Shown piece after piece: positions 1 through 12,000 of a DNA stretch of 29,479 nucleotides. The notes beneath the pieces were generated by a model, which saw nothing but the letters and a program-made list of their open reading frames with translations, had not been told where the DNA came from and made no database searches. A program made the position numbers and the translations under genes. The DNA is from Thecamonas trahens ATCC 50062 (Eukaryota; Apusozoa; Apusomonadida; Apusomonadidae), in contig NW_013657624.1 in the NCBI RefSeq assembly GCF_000142905.1, forward strand, positions 103,782-133,260, in the 5' to 3' direction. Position 1 is the stretch's first letter, and each line of letters opens with the position of its first letter.

Positions 1-2
1 GT

Positions 3-164
3 CTCGCCGTCAAGCCCAAGGACGACGCCGCCGCCGCCCGTGAGCGTGCCATCAAGGATCGCATGGAGGCCGAGCGCCGCGCCCACCTCGCCGCCATGCA
101 CGAGGCACTCCGCAACGCCGGCGACGGCGAGGCCGACGACTTTGTCTTTGCCGAGGACGCGTAG
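3..164 (+). CDS. 3' end of an unrecognised charged protein (partial)
   Basis: The frame beginning at base 3 is open from the window edge to TAG at 162-164, giving the last 53 residues of a protein whose start lies outside. The residues form a lysine/arginine/glutamate/alanine-rich probable helix (KDRMEAERRAHLAAMHEAL) followed by a short acidic tail ending in DDFVFAEDA. This looks like a coiled-coil C-terminus, but I do not recognise a family. The next gene starts only 44 bases downstream on the same strand, so the tail fits the tight packing of this locus. The other two forward frames encode arginine/proline-rich translations typical of shadow frames. Real coding is likely; function is unknown. 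Confidence 0.6.
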   Translation, partial: LAVKPKDDAAAARERAIKDRMEAERRAHLAAMHEALRNAGDGEADDFVFAEDA

Positions 165-208
165 CCCACGCACACCCGTAAACGTCGCCCTGTGCACTTG
201 TCTCGCCC

Positions 209-1282
209 ATGTTGCTCTCGATCGTCTCGACCGCGGCCTCTGCCGTCCTCTACCCCGCCGCCGCTGCATGCCTCCTCGCCGCCATCTGGGCCATAACCCT
301 CGCACTCGCCGAAGCCCGGACCGCGCCCGGCCTCGCCGCCCGACTCGCCCCTCCGCCTGCTGATGGTGCCACGCCATCCGCCGATGACACGCCGTCCCGC
401 CCGTGGGTCCTTGTCACCGGCACCTCGTCAGGCATCGGCCTGGCCACAGCCGCCGAGCTCGTCACCCGCGGCTTTGGCGTCTACGCCACAGTCCGGCGAG
501 CGGATGACGGCGATGCGCTGCGTGCGGCCGTGGGCGGACCGGCGAGCGAGGCGCTGGTGCGGACCGTGGTGTGCGACGTGACGCGGGAGGAGGAGATGGC
601 GGCGGTGGGAGAGCAGCTCGCGCAGGGTGGCCGGCTTTGGGGCCTCGTCGCCTGCGCAGGCGTGTCGGTGACCGGGACGGTGGAGGAGACGCCCGCCGCC
701 GCCTGGGCCGCCCAGCTCGAGGTCAACGTCGTCGGCACCGTCCGGACCATCCATGCTGCCCTCCCGGCTCTCCGGGCCTCGCCGGGCGCACGTATCGTGG
801 TCGTCGGCTCGCTCTTTGGCCTCCTGGCAGAGTTCCCGGGCTTTGGGCCCTACGCAGCCTCCAAGTTTGCCCTCGAGGCCCTTGTCCGCACCCTCCGCGA
901 AGAGCTCGCCCCGGCTGGCATCGCCGTCACCATGATCAATCCGGCCGGCATCGCCACCCCGTTCATCCGCAAGCTCGCCGCCGCTCCGCCACCCGACTCT
1001 CCGCTCGCTGCTCACTACGCGCCTGCCCATGCCCGCTTCCGCGCCTTTGTTGCACACACCTCGACTGGATCGCCCGTCCACGTCGCCCGTACCATCGCCC
1101 GCGCCATCTCCTCCGCCCGCCCCTTTGCATCGTATCCAGTCGGCCCGCAGGCGCAGCTCATCGCCTGGTCCGCCGCCCTCCTCCCGGCTCCTCTCCTCCA
1201 GCTCATGGCCCGCACAGGCTTCCCGCAGCACCTCCTCTTCCACGTCAACGCCTTCCTCGCCCGCATCGGCCTCCCTCAGTGA
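209..1282 (+). CDS. Membrane-anchored short-chain dehydrogenase/reductase (SDR)
   Basis: This is a 357-residue classical SDR, an NAD(P)(H)-dependent oxidoreductase of the type that acts on steroids, retinoids or other lipid alcohols and ketones. Residues 1-35 are hydrophobic and look like a membrane anchor or signal. The cofactor loop TGTSSGIG lies at residues 70-77 and the CAG equivalent of NNAG at 149-151. The catalytic set reads as Asn173 (NVVG), Ser201, and Tyr215/Lys219 in YAASK. The INPAG segment after the active site is also family-typical. Length and N-terminal anchor resemble the 17-beta-HSD/retinol dehydrogenase-like SDRs, but substrate cannot be read from sequence. ATG 209 is the first start after the upstream stop at 164 and keeps the anchor. 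The gene is intronless. Confidence 0.9.
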   Translation: MLLSIVSTAASAVLYPAAAACLLAAIWAITLALAEARTAPGLAARLAPPPADGATPSADDTPSRPWVLVTGTSSGIGLATAAELVTRGFGVYATVRRADDGDALRAAVGGPASEALVRTVVCDVTREEEMAAVGEQLAQGGRLWGLVACAGVSVTGTVEETPAAAWAAQLEVNVVGTVRTIHAALPALRASPGARIVVVGSLFGLLAEFPGFGPYAASKFALEALVRTLREELAPAGIAVTMINPAGIATPFIRKLAAAPPPDSPLAAHYAPAHARFRAFVAHTSTGSPVHVARTIARAISSARPFASYPVGPQAQLIAWSAALLPAPLLQLMARTGFPQHLLFHVNAFLARIGLPQ

Positions 1283-1488
1283 TCGCCCTGCCGGCCATTG
1301 CTGCCATCGTCGCCCGCCGGCCATTGCCGCCATCGTCGCCGCCATCGTCAGCCAGCTATTAAGCCATTACAGTCTCCACCCCCATCCCCATCCCCATCCC
1401 CATCCCCATCCCCATCCCCTCCCCCTCCCCCTCCCCCCACCACCCCTCTCCCCTCCCGTCCCCCCCCTCCCCACCCCCCTCCCTTCTC
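1283..1488. repeat. Intergenic tandem repeats: 26-bp duplication and CCCCAT microsatellite
   Basis: The spacer between the dehydrogenase and the ankyrin gene starts with two nearly identical 26-base units (about 1291-1316 and 1317-1342, one mismatch in the core) plus a partial third. It continues with six copies of CCCCAT at about 1380-1415, and then a pyrimidine tract of CCCCCT-like units to about 1480, just before ATG 1489. The pyrimidine tract is probably the promoter/5' leader of the ankyrin gene. No protein with sensible composition is encoded; the translation is His-Pro and Pro-Leu repeats. Confidence 0.75.
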
Positions 1489-3010
1489 ATGGCCGACATC
1501 GACTCCACCGCCGCTATCGTCGCTGTCCACGCCGCCCTTGCCACCGCCGACCCGGTCGCCATGGCCGACGCCGTCGCCTTGGCCGGTGCCACGCCCTGGC
1601 TCCCTCTCCGCCCGCCACCTGCTGCTGCGGACGGAGAGCCGCCGCCGCCGCGGGGTCCGAGTCGTGTCCCGGTGGACTTGGCGCAAAAATTTATGCCTAC
1701 TCCCAGAAACCGCCCCACCTTGTCCCTGCCCTCGTCCTTGCCGCCCAGTGCCCCGATCCCAGACTCGTCGCCGCCCTCGCTGCGCCACATGCGTTTGCCC
1801 TCGCTCCGCTCGCTCGGCACCACTCGGTCGCGGTCTCCGCGCTGGCTGCCGCCGCCGCCGCGGGCAACGTCGACGTCGTCGCCGCCATCGCCGCCATCGC
1901 CACCATTGACCCCAACGCCGCCGTTGGCCTCCCGCTCCCGCTGCTGCTCATCGCTGTTGATGAAGGCCACGCCGCGCTTGTTGACGCCCTCTGCACTGCC
2001 TCCTTCCCGCACGCAGGCCCTGTCGCCGCAGGTGCCACTCTCCCGGACATCGCCCCGGCCTCGCCGCGCCTCCGCAACTCTGCTGGCTGGCCGGCCCTCC
2101 TGCTCGCCGCCCACGCCGGGCACGCCGCCGTAGTCTCTGTCCTCCTCCGCCATGGTGCGCCTGTGGACGAATCCGCCTCTGCTGAGCAGATCACTCCGCT
2201 CTGGGCCGCCGCCTGGGCAGGCCACCCGGACATTGTCGCCCTCCTTCTCGATGCCGGCGCCGATCCGGCCGTCGCCAACCCCGCCGCCGCCACCCCGCTC
2301 TTTGCCGCCGCCCAACGCGGCCATGCCCACGTCATTACTCTCCTTCTTGCCGCCGGCGCAAGCCCCGCTGCGTCCATGGCCTCGCAGTCGCCGCTTTGGA
2401 TCGCCGCCGCAGGCGGTCATCTCGACGCTGTCATCACCCTCCTCGACGCCGGCGCCGATCCCGCCGCCGCAGACGCCCAGGGCAACACTCCGCTTTTTGC
2501 TGCCGCCATGCGCGGCCATCTGCATGTCATGCAGCATCTTGTGGCGCTTACGCCGCCCGAAGTCCTCGCCGCCCGCAACACCCTCGGTGCCCACCTCCTG
2601 CTCCTCGCCGCCTTCTCAGGATCGCTTCCGGTCGTCCGCTACGTCGTCGACGGCCTCGGCTTTGACGTCAACGAGACTAGCCATCCGCAGGGCCTCACCG
2701 CTCTTGCCACCGCTGCTCTGCAAGGCGCGCTCCCACTCGTCGCCTACCTCGTCGACGCCGGGGCAGACATCTCTGCCGCTACCGATCCCGCCGCAACGCC
2801 CATTGCTCTCGCCACCCTCAACGGCCATTCACACGTCGTCGACTACCTCGCCGCCCGCGCCCGCCCGAGCCGCAGACCCCAGCCCAGCAGCCGTCATCGC
2901 TCCTCGCCCTCCCTGCCTCTGCTGCTTCTGCCCTCGCTGCTGCCTCCCACACCGCTTCGGCCGCTCTCGCTTGGTTCTTTACCTCTGCGCCTACGCCAGA
3001 TCGGGGTTGA
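1489..3010 (+). CDS. Ankyrin-repeat protein, with two reading-frame breaks
   Basis: About eight ankyrin repeats are readable in frame 3 between roughly 1700 and 2860, with motifs such as TPLWAAAWAGHPDIVALLL and LLDAGADP. Ankyrin repeats are protein-binding scaffolds; the partner is unknown. The likely start is ATG 1489 (MADIDSTAAIVAVHAAL) in frame 1. The frame moves to 3 between about 1590 and 1707, and to frame 2 between about 2850 and 2870, where an Ala/Ser-rich tail runs to TGA 3008-3010. Each move equals one missing base. For the first, GGGG at 1652-1655 is a candidate site; the alternative is a short intron ending at AG 1705-1706. With both bases restored the protein would be about 507 residues. 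The 3' end overlaps the convergent BEACH gene by 20 bases. Repeat identity is certain; the ends are not. Confidence 0.7.
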
Positions 3011-6000
3011 GCGCAAAGATGATGACCTTGCCGTCGTCGAGGCCCACGATCAGGTGGTCCTCCTTCTCGGTCAGCGCCACAGTGGTGATCGGCCGGTGGA
3101 CCGGGAATCGGTACACCGCCTCGAGCGTGTGGACCGCTCGGACAACCACCACTCCGCGCTCGCCACCACTCACCACATACTCGCCAGTCTTGTTGACCAC
3201 CACCGCGCTCAGCCGCTCGGTCGTGTCCACCGACGCCAGCAGCACGCCGTTGATCGAGAACTGGTACAGCACAAGATCCGCCAGCGAGTACATCAAGATC
3301 TCGCCGTCCGGCGAGACGGCCACGTGCGTCACCGGCGACGCCCGCGGGTGCGTCAGCGTGCGTACGTAGCTCCCGTCAGACACCTTATGCACCATGCACG
3401 TCCCATCGAGCGAGCCCGAGACAATGACGTCCAGGTCGCTCGACAGCGCCACTGCGCTCACCTCGTCGTCGTGTCCGTACAGCACATGCCGCGGGAACGT
3501 CGCCACACGCACCCCGACGAGCCCGTCTCCAACTCCCACACCATCAGCGATGCGTCCTTCGACCCGGTCACAACAACGCGCCCGCCGGCATCGGTCGCCA
3601 GGCACGACACCACGTCCGAGTGCATCGTCACAGACTGCACGCTCCGCCCAGACTCGAGCAGAGAGACCTTGAACGACGAGTCCCAGTAACCGCACGAGAG
3701 CACAGACTTGCCATCGTCCAGCAGCGCAAAACACGCCGCAGAGACGCGGAGCCCGTTGGCCAGCGGCACGCCCATCCGCTTCCGTGCCCCGCCGCTCTTG
3801 GCAAGCGCAAGTCCAGGATCGCGCTCAAAAGAAAACGGCGCGCCCTGTGCGTTGGCCGTCCCGGGCAGCCACCGGTGCGACGCAACCACACGCGACCGCG
3901 ACACCGTCACAATCCGGTCATCGCTCGACCCGATGAGCGACGCCACACGCGAGCTCACCGCGCTCGACGGCACTCCAAGGAACAGGATCTCCTCGTCCAT
4001 CACCTGCACAAAGAACGCCTTGAGCGCGCCCGGTGTGTCAAACAGCACCCGCGCACGCGCGCCCTTGGGCTTGATTCCTGCCGCTGCACGCAGCGTCACA
4101 AGTGTACTCGGCAGCACCTCGGGGTGCGGCTTGTCCAGCAGCTGCGACGGCGTCTGCCCAAACTCGGATATCTGCGACTCGTACGATGCACGCATCGTCT
4201 CGTCCTCCACAGCGTCGATGTCGATCGCGCCCTCGTACGTGAGAAAGTAGAAGATGTTGTGCGCCTCGACAGCCGCAGGCCCGCGCTGCTGGAATCCAAA
4301 CACAAGGTTGATCCACTCGTGCAGGTGCGCCGTCACGTACGGTGACTCGAGCGCGAGCCGGTGCAGCCGTACAAACTCATGCGCCGAGCCGTGCGCCCAC
4401 GGCGGGAGGTGCACGTCACCGATCGCCCGTGGCGCCCCAAACACCCCGTCAGAGCTCCGCTGTCCCAGATCAAACCCGTTCGTGTTGAGGAACATCTCCG
4501 GCAGGTAGTACCACTCGGGGATAAGTTCCTTGGGGTCCGTTCCGGCCGTCTTGCAGTTGGCCCACGTCGCTGCCACACTCGAGAACACTCGGTCTGCGTG
4601 GTCAAACTTGCCGCCCTGCAGCTGCACATGCAGAGAGGTAAACGGCTCGACCCGGATCATGTAGTACAGCACCGCTCCGCCCGACGAGTAGTGCGAGCCC
4701 CAGTGGAACTTGGGAATCATCTCGTCGTCAAACGAGTACCGCTCCAGTCCGCGCGCAAGCGACCGCTCGTCAAGCGCGCCCACAGGCCTTGACAAGTCAC
4801 GGAACGTTGCCGGGTTGTCCAGGTCCAGTTCATCCGACGTGTAGTCGTCAAGAACCCACGGAAAGACCGGATACTGGTTGATGTCGTTGTAGCTCCGCCC
4901 AGCCATCGTGTTCAGCAGCATCAAATACTCAAAGTTCGACAGCTCCCCGCGCTGCCACGCTGCCGTAGCCGACGACCGCCGGAACACCTCGCGCGGTGCG
5001 CGTATGCCGTGGAAGACAAGCTGCGGCGGCTTGAGCCGCACAATCCGCCGTGCCACCTCGTTGCGCACCTTGCGCGAGGGGAACGCAATAAAGTAGTTGG
5101 TCCGGTCAGCCAGAAACACCTCGAGCGCTGCGTCACGGAACCGGTACCGTCGCACATGCACCTCGCGTAGTGCTTCCAGCGGCCACACAAGATCCTCGTA
5201 CATCGAGAGCAGCACCTCGGGCGTGTCGTCGTCGTCCGCCTGCGCCTCCGCTCGCACATCCTTCGCCACACGGAACGCCACAGATCGCGCGCTCAGCTCG
5301 AGCACACCCTTCACCACAGACATGAGCGTCACACGCTCTGCTCCTGTCGCGTACACCACCTTGGCCTCTCGCTCGCCGCTCTCCTCACTGGCCTCGCCGC
5401 CCACAAGCTCAAGCACGCCACTCTCGCCACTCGACTCCGAGTCCGAGGCGCCGGCCTCGTCGCCGTCGTCGTCCAAAAGCGTCCAGTCGACAAGCCCGCC
5501 CTCGCCCTCGGCGCCGGGCACCACCGCAGAGCCTGGATCAAGCTTGGCGCCCGGGCCCATCGGGCCCAGCTCCTCCGCCGAAGACAGTGCCCGACGTGCC
5601 TCAGCGCTCACCACGCGCTTGTCCCGTCGCGCCGCAGCAAGTGCGTGCGTGTCAAACTCGTAGTTGCGCTCCATCTTGCGCCGCATCCGCAGCCCGTTCT
5701 CCGCAGCGTCCAGCTTCCAGTGGTCGTGCTCTACATCCGCCATCGCGCCCGACCATGGGTCGCGCGCCTGCGAAATCGCCCGCAGTGTCCGCCGCCACGC
5801 CCGCCCGCTCCGCCGCGCACTCTCCTCTAGCTTGATCGACGCCTGCGACCGCCGGTTGATCTCCCCGTACTTGGTCTGCGCCACAAACTCGGCAAGCTCC
5901 ATGTGCAGCGTCTTGACCTGCCGCACCTCCTCCTGCCGCACACGCCGCGTCGCGAGCAGCACCCCGGCTTCGCTCTTGATCCGCCGTGCACGAGTTCGCT

Positions 6001-9000
6001 CGCGGACTTCGCTCAGCTCGGCCTCAAGCGCCTGCCCGATCACGCCAAACACCCGCTCCTGGATGCGGGGCTCCCGTAGCCCAGCAGAGAGCTCCGAGAA
6101 CGCGTGCGCCGCCCCGGCAGGCGTGTTGACCTTCTCTACAGCGTCAAGCAGTGGCTCCACCTCGGGTGCCGTCGCCAGCAGCCACCGCAGCGCTGCATCG
6201 TTCGACCGCGCAATCCACGCCAGCCCGCCCATCACCTCTGCAGGCACCTGCGCCGGAGGCGAGAAGCTCCCCAGCCGCGAGCCCGCAACCATGAGTGCTT
6301 CCAGCAGCAGAACGAGCCACATCGAGACACTGGTGCTTCCCGACCCACCCGACTCGCCCTCGCCGCTCTCGTCGACCTCCACCATTCCGCCGCATCCGCC
6401 GCAGGTAGCCTCAAGGGCGCTCAGTAGCCGCGGTACCGCGTCGGCGTACGCCGCAGCCTCGCCGCGCGACGCAAGCGCCAGTCCGGTCATCACCGTCGTC
6501 ACAGTTGCGCGCGCAAGCTCGCATACTACAGACTTGTTCGCCAGACACATCAGGTTGGTGTCCAGCACAAGCGTGACCAGCGCCAAGCCGAGCCCGGCGT
6601 CAAGCCACATGCCGCTAGTAGGCTCGATGTGGACCACCGGTACAGTCGCCGAGTACTCGGCAAGCGTGCTCGGTGTCGCAAAGAGGAACGCCTCGCACAG
6701 CAGCACGATGTGGACAACGTTGTCAAGTACAGCGTTCTCGCTCAGTGAGAACATGTGGTCGGCATCAAGGTGGAACCGCGACGCCGCGTGCGCAAGCACA
6801 CTCCGGCTCACACCCAGCCCGTCGCACCCACCCGACGCCGCAGCGTGGTGGACCGCAATCAGAACGTCCTGCACCAGCCGCCACGATCCCTTGTTCGTCA
6901 CGCACGCTTCCAGCGCCGCACCTACAACTGCCACAACAAGCTCGGTCAGCGCTTCGCCGCCATCCTCGTCAGGCCGCGGCAGCAGCGCTGCTAGCCGCTC
7001 GGCCCACAGCGCGTCTGCCACCAGTACATCTGCATTCCTCGGCGCCTCCTTCAGGAGCGTCCGCAGATGGGCCAGTAGCGGCAGTCTCGACGGCACAGGC
7101 AACGCCGCAAGCTGTGCAAGCAGCGGCTGCAGCGCGCCCGGCAGCACGACGTTGAGCTCCTCGGGAAGAACCTCGTACGGGAGCGACGCCAGCTGGTCGA
7201 GCTCTGATGCCACCTCGGCCTTGTCGGCAATCGCGATGGCCGGCAGGTCGCGAATCCGGCCCAACGCAAGGTCCAAGAGCGCATGCAAAGTCGGGACTCC
7301 AGGAGAGTGCATACTAAGAATGTTCGTCACGCCTGCCCACCCCAGGTGCTCAGCACGGAAGCTCTTGGCCACGCTTGGCACCTCGAGGACGAGGCAGCCC
7401 AAGAGGCGGAGGGCAGCTACGCGCACAATCTCATGAGCCGATCCGAGCAAGTCGAAGCAAAGGTAGATTCCGCCGGCTGCTGCAAGCGTGTCGCGAAGCG
7501 CGTCGCGGAACGGGGGCCGCGGCGCACCGGTCAGCCAGTGGACCAGCGTCTGCACAAGGTCAAACAGCTGACGCCAGTCCTGTGCATCGAGGAGGAAGGC
7601 AACCATGGCGTCGACCTCGGCGCGGGTAAACTGCGGGACGACCATACATGCGATAAGTGCCTTAATGTCCTTGCGCAGGAGCATGATGTGTGCCCGCGGC
7701 GGGCGATGCGCCACCACTGTTCCGGTCACTGGATGCAAGAACGGCCTGCGGGCCAGAGACGCATGGTCTGTCGAGAACCAGTAGTACTGCCGAAGCGCGT
7801 CAAGAAGGAACTGGACGCCCACAAGCGACCGGAAAAAAGCCGGCAGGTTGACCACATACTCGGTGAGCAGGTGGATGAGCTCGGCCTGAACAGAGACGTG
7901 TGCATAGATGAAGAGTGCAGGCTGGAAGAGAATGTGCTTGAAGCACTCGGCCGCGAGCTCGCGTCGCAGCCGGTACACCGACCGCGCAAGCGTGTCCACC
8001 AGCGCCAACGACATGTTGCCCGGCGTAAGGCTCTTGAGCAAGTGACCCAGGACTCGCGCACCTGAGATCTGAAGAAACGCCTCCTGCTCGGCCGGCGCAG
8101 CAAGGAGGAGCTCGAAAATGAGTGTGAGCAGCGCGTTGAGAAGCTCCGGCTGCGGCAAAGGCGGCGCTTCGGCACCCGCCTCAGCGCCCACTACAGGCAT
8201 GTCCAGCTGACGGAGAAGCGGGAAGAGGACCTTGACTCCCCCAAGGTTGGTGATGGTCTTGGCGATTGGTCGCGCAACACACGGCGTCACGTCCGCGAGC
8301 ACCGCATTCGACGACCGCTCGCCGTCGGGGTGCAGGGCGTTGTCCGTCACCACACCGTCGGCCGTGCTTGCCGCCCGCGCGTTATACGCAAACACAATCC
8401 ACCGCTTGAGCTCGCCCGAGAACAGCGATGCCGTGCTTTCGGGCATGGTGTGCGGCGAATAGTCTGTCTCATGAAACGGCCCACCGTACTCGGGCCCGAG
8501 CGAGTAGATGTCGGCAACAGTCGTCGCCGGCAGTGCGCTCCGCAACAGGTACACTGGTCCAAGCTGCCCGCAGTACGGCAGCGTCTCGCTCCCCGGTCCG
8601 ACTGCCGCTGCAACCGCTGCCGCCGCGGTCGACGACGACGCCGCTGCAGACGCTGCCGCCGCAGACCCACCCGGGACGCTCGACCCGATATAGCAGAATG
8701 GCAGCTCACGTCGCGCAGCGTCGCCGTCCGGATCTAGCGCGCGCAGCTGCGGCGACGCCGACGCTCTGTCACCAAGCAGCGCGCTCGGTGACGACGGCCC
8801 AGCCGCGGCCGCAGCCGCAGCAGCTGCAGCCGCAGACGTTGCAGACGGCGGCAGCGAGTTGGTCCGCCCGCCGCCCGAGCTTGTCGGCGACGACGGCGGC
8901 ACAAGCGCGAGGGGGCGGAGTGAGGCCGAGCGGAGCGCGGGCTCTGGAGAGGACTTGGCAGCCAGTGCCAGCGCTGCAGACGTTGCCGCGCTCGACGAGG

Positions 9001-12000
9001 CGCTGCCCAGAGACGGAATGCGGAGCGGCTTTTTGGCCACGAGCTCGCCGTTGACGTACAGCGCGAGCTCCGAAGTCGACCACGGCACTCGCGAGTGCGA
9101 GTGGACCAGCGCCACATGATACCACTCTCCAGCCGCAAACTTGAACTCGGGGAACGAAGCCCGCTGGATTTTGGTGGCGCCCACGTGTGAGACGCAGGTC
9201 AGCTCGCCGGCCTGGATGTACGCCTCCACCCCGAGCCCCGCTTCGGAAAGGAACGAGAACAGCCATCGCGGTGGTGAGCGCGCCTTGGCCGCACGCACAG
9301 ACTCGCGTGACGGAGTCCGTGCCAGCGAGGTCGACCACGAGCGCACAGGCAGCGCCGACGCAGGTGTCGGCAATGGTGAGCCGATGGTGGTCAAAGGACC
9401 CTCCCGCCCCTGCGGAAGCGAGATCGATGACGCCGAGATCGAGAGGTCGTCGGTCGACGCCGACAGGGTCCGCTGGCCCAGCGCGGCGTGTCCAAGGCCC
9501 TCGTCATCGTCGCCGTCACCGCCGCCACTGGCGCTGTCTGCGCCGATGTCTCCCGGCTCAGCGTCGGCGTCCTCAATGCGGAGCCAGGTGTAAAAAGTGT
9601 AGCCTGAGCCAATGACGTTGGGCAGCGGTGCAACAGCAAGCCGGGCGCCGCGCCCGTCAAAGTGGAAGAACGACGACGGACCCTTGCGGATGGTCATGCC
9701 GACTAACGCGTTGAGGAGCGGCGCAAAGAGCGGTGACCGGTGGCCATCTCGCGGGTGCAGGAGTCGGACAAGCAGCCGCAGCTCCTTGACGGTCACATTG
9801 TGTCGGCCCAGGATCTCCACCAGCTGGACAAGAAGCGGCACAAGCGGTGCCGATGGCGCGCCAGTTTCGAGAATGTCTAGGATGCGCTCAAGCAGCTTTT
9901 CGCCGCAGCAGAGCTGGACGTTGATGGTAGTCTTGGAAACAATGGTGAGGACGGTGTTGAGGACGAGAGTCTGGAGCTTGGGCGAAGCCGAGCCCAGCAG
10001 GTCAAAGATGACGCGGATGCAAGCCGGATTGCGGATGGTGTAACGGGTCTTGGTGGAGAAGCCGCCGTCAACGAGCATGTCGAATACATGCTTAAAGTCG
10101 CGCCGCGATGGCGCGTTGCCCGAGGTGTGCATAAACATCGAGGTCAGCTGCGGATAGCCTATGATTTCGCCAAAGGCAGCCTTGGCACTCGCATTACTCG
10201 CCATCAGCGCCATAAACGCCTTGAACATAGCCTCCCACAACGTGGCAACCTGCGCCTCGTCACCGCGCAGCGCCTGGTGCATGGCGTGCATGCATTTGAC
10301 AAAGGAGTCGACCGCGAGAAACCGGCCCTGGTGCAAAACCTGCGAGCGCCGGAGCACGTACCGGATTCCGGCTAAAAGTTGCAGCTGGAGCTCGGCAGTC
10401 TCGGCGTCGCGCGACGCCTCGGAAGGAAAGGCCTCCAGGTAGCGGTTGTAGAGAAAGAGCACTCGCGACGACGGTAGGTGGGCGGCAGCGCGGATGAGCC
10501 GAGCATAGTGGGTGATGCCAAAGACGGCCAGCCGCGGCGACGACATGTGATCCAGCAGCACGTCTAGAAGCGCCGGGAGCGCCGGACCCGAGCTCCCTTC
10601 CTCGGGCGATGCCTCCATCTCGTCGAGAATCCGGACCAGCGAGTCGTAGTAGATCTCGTCTGATGGGGCAAAGTATGCGTCGACCACCTGCATTAACGAG
10701 TGCTGCGCCGTAAAAGTGTACGCTCGCGGCGGCGTCTCGGCGCTCTCGGTCGTGACAAAGTACGCCTTGAGCAGCGAGGTGATGACCGCGAGTGTATCCA
10801 CTGCCCGCAGCCGCGGCGCGTACGTCCCACGTTCGACGCACAGGACCGCGAGGATGGCCATGCACACGTTGTGGACAAGGACCGGGACGTGCGCGTGCGC
10901 AGCAAGCACGTACAACAACTTGCGGAGAACGGCCGATGTCGCCTTGTGCGAGCTCGATGTGACGAGGTAGACCAGGAGCCAGAGCGAGAGCTGCTCCAGC
11001 TCGGTCTGGCAGGGAACCGTCTCGTGCGATGTCGGGTCAGTATCCGCGCCAGCGTTCGGGTCAAGTGCATGCGGCGGAACAGCCACAAAGTAGAAGAACG
11101 GACCCATGAGAAAGTCTAGGGCGTCAGATGCAAGCAGGGCCTCCGGCGCGCGGTCAGGTGCAGCACCAAGAAGCCGGGTGAGCAGCGAGAGCACTGCTGT
11201 CTGCAGCAGTGGGCGCCGAGTGGCGAGGAGACGGGCCTCGATCGGCGAAAGTGTGGCCTCGTTGAAAAGAGAAAATAGTGCGTCGATGACAACGGTGTTG
11301 AAGCCAAAGGCGGCGGGGCCATCATTCTTGTCGTCTGACTTGGGCGGTTCGGGTCCGACGTGGTGCGGGTCTTCGCGCATGCTGCCTGCCGAGCAGAGGA
11401 GGGTGAGCAAGTCAAAGACACCACCAAGCCATGGCGCCGACGCCATCAGTGCCGCCTGGCTCCGCGAAAGGCACGGCGGAGCAAGCGGCGGGCCAGTCGG
11501 CTTCTCGCGGACAGGCGTGTACTTGGCAGCGAGCGCGGCGGCGAGAGACTCGGCCTCGGTGCCCACATCAGCGACAACAGCAGCAGCCAGCGGAATGCAG
11601 TCGAGGATGGCCGCGGGTGGCGCAGCGCCATCAGCGGCGGCTGCATCAAGTGCGGCGTCGAGCGTGGCCTGCGGGACCGCGGCCGCCGGCAGGCTGAACT
11701 CGTAGAGGCCAGTCAGGCCGCGAACCAGCGTCTCAGCCTCTGCATCCGACACCGGCGAGTCGACCAGCTCATGGGTGAGGCTCAAGAGCCAGAGGAGGGC
11801 ATGTGTGAGCGCGTCAGAGAGACCAGCAGCGGCGAGGTCTCGCCAGGGCATGGCGCCGGTTGCGTTGATGCGGGCCATGACCAGAAGGACAACCTTGTGG
11901 AGCGCGGCGGTGCGGAGGATGATTTGCGGGTCTGGCCGCGGGCTGACCGGCGGCGTATGAGCGAGGAGCATGCAGACACGTGCGAGTGGCGACGTGGCAT

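Noticed and set aside
1380-1415. CCCCAT units as an internal telomere
   Set aside because: Only six copies within a wider pyrimidine tract in an intergenic spacer; simple microsatellite is enough.
1029-3689. A single 886-residue plus-strand ORF covering the ankyrin region
   Set aside because: Its first part is the shifted frame of the dehydrogenase and a CCCCAT repeat, and its last 200 residues are antisense to the BEACH gene. Only the middle holds ankyrin repeats.
5664-7436. Long plus-strand ORF of about 590 residues inside the BEACH gene
   Set aside because: Ser/Arg/Ala-rich antisense shadow of a strongly coding minus strand; common in GC-rich genes.
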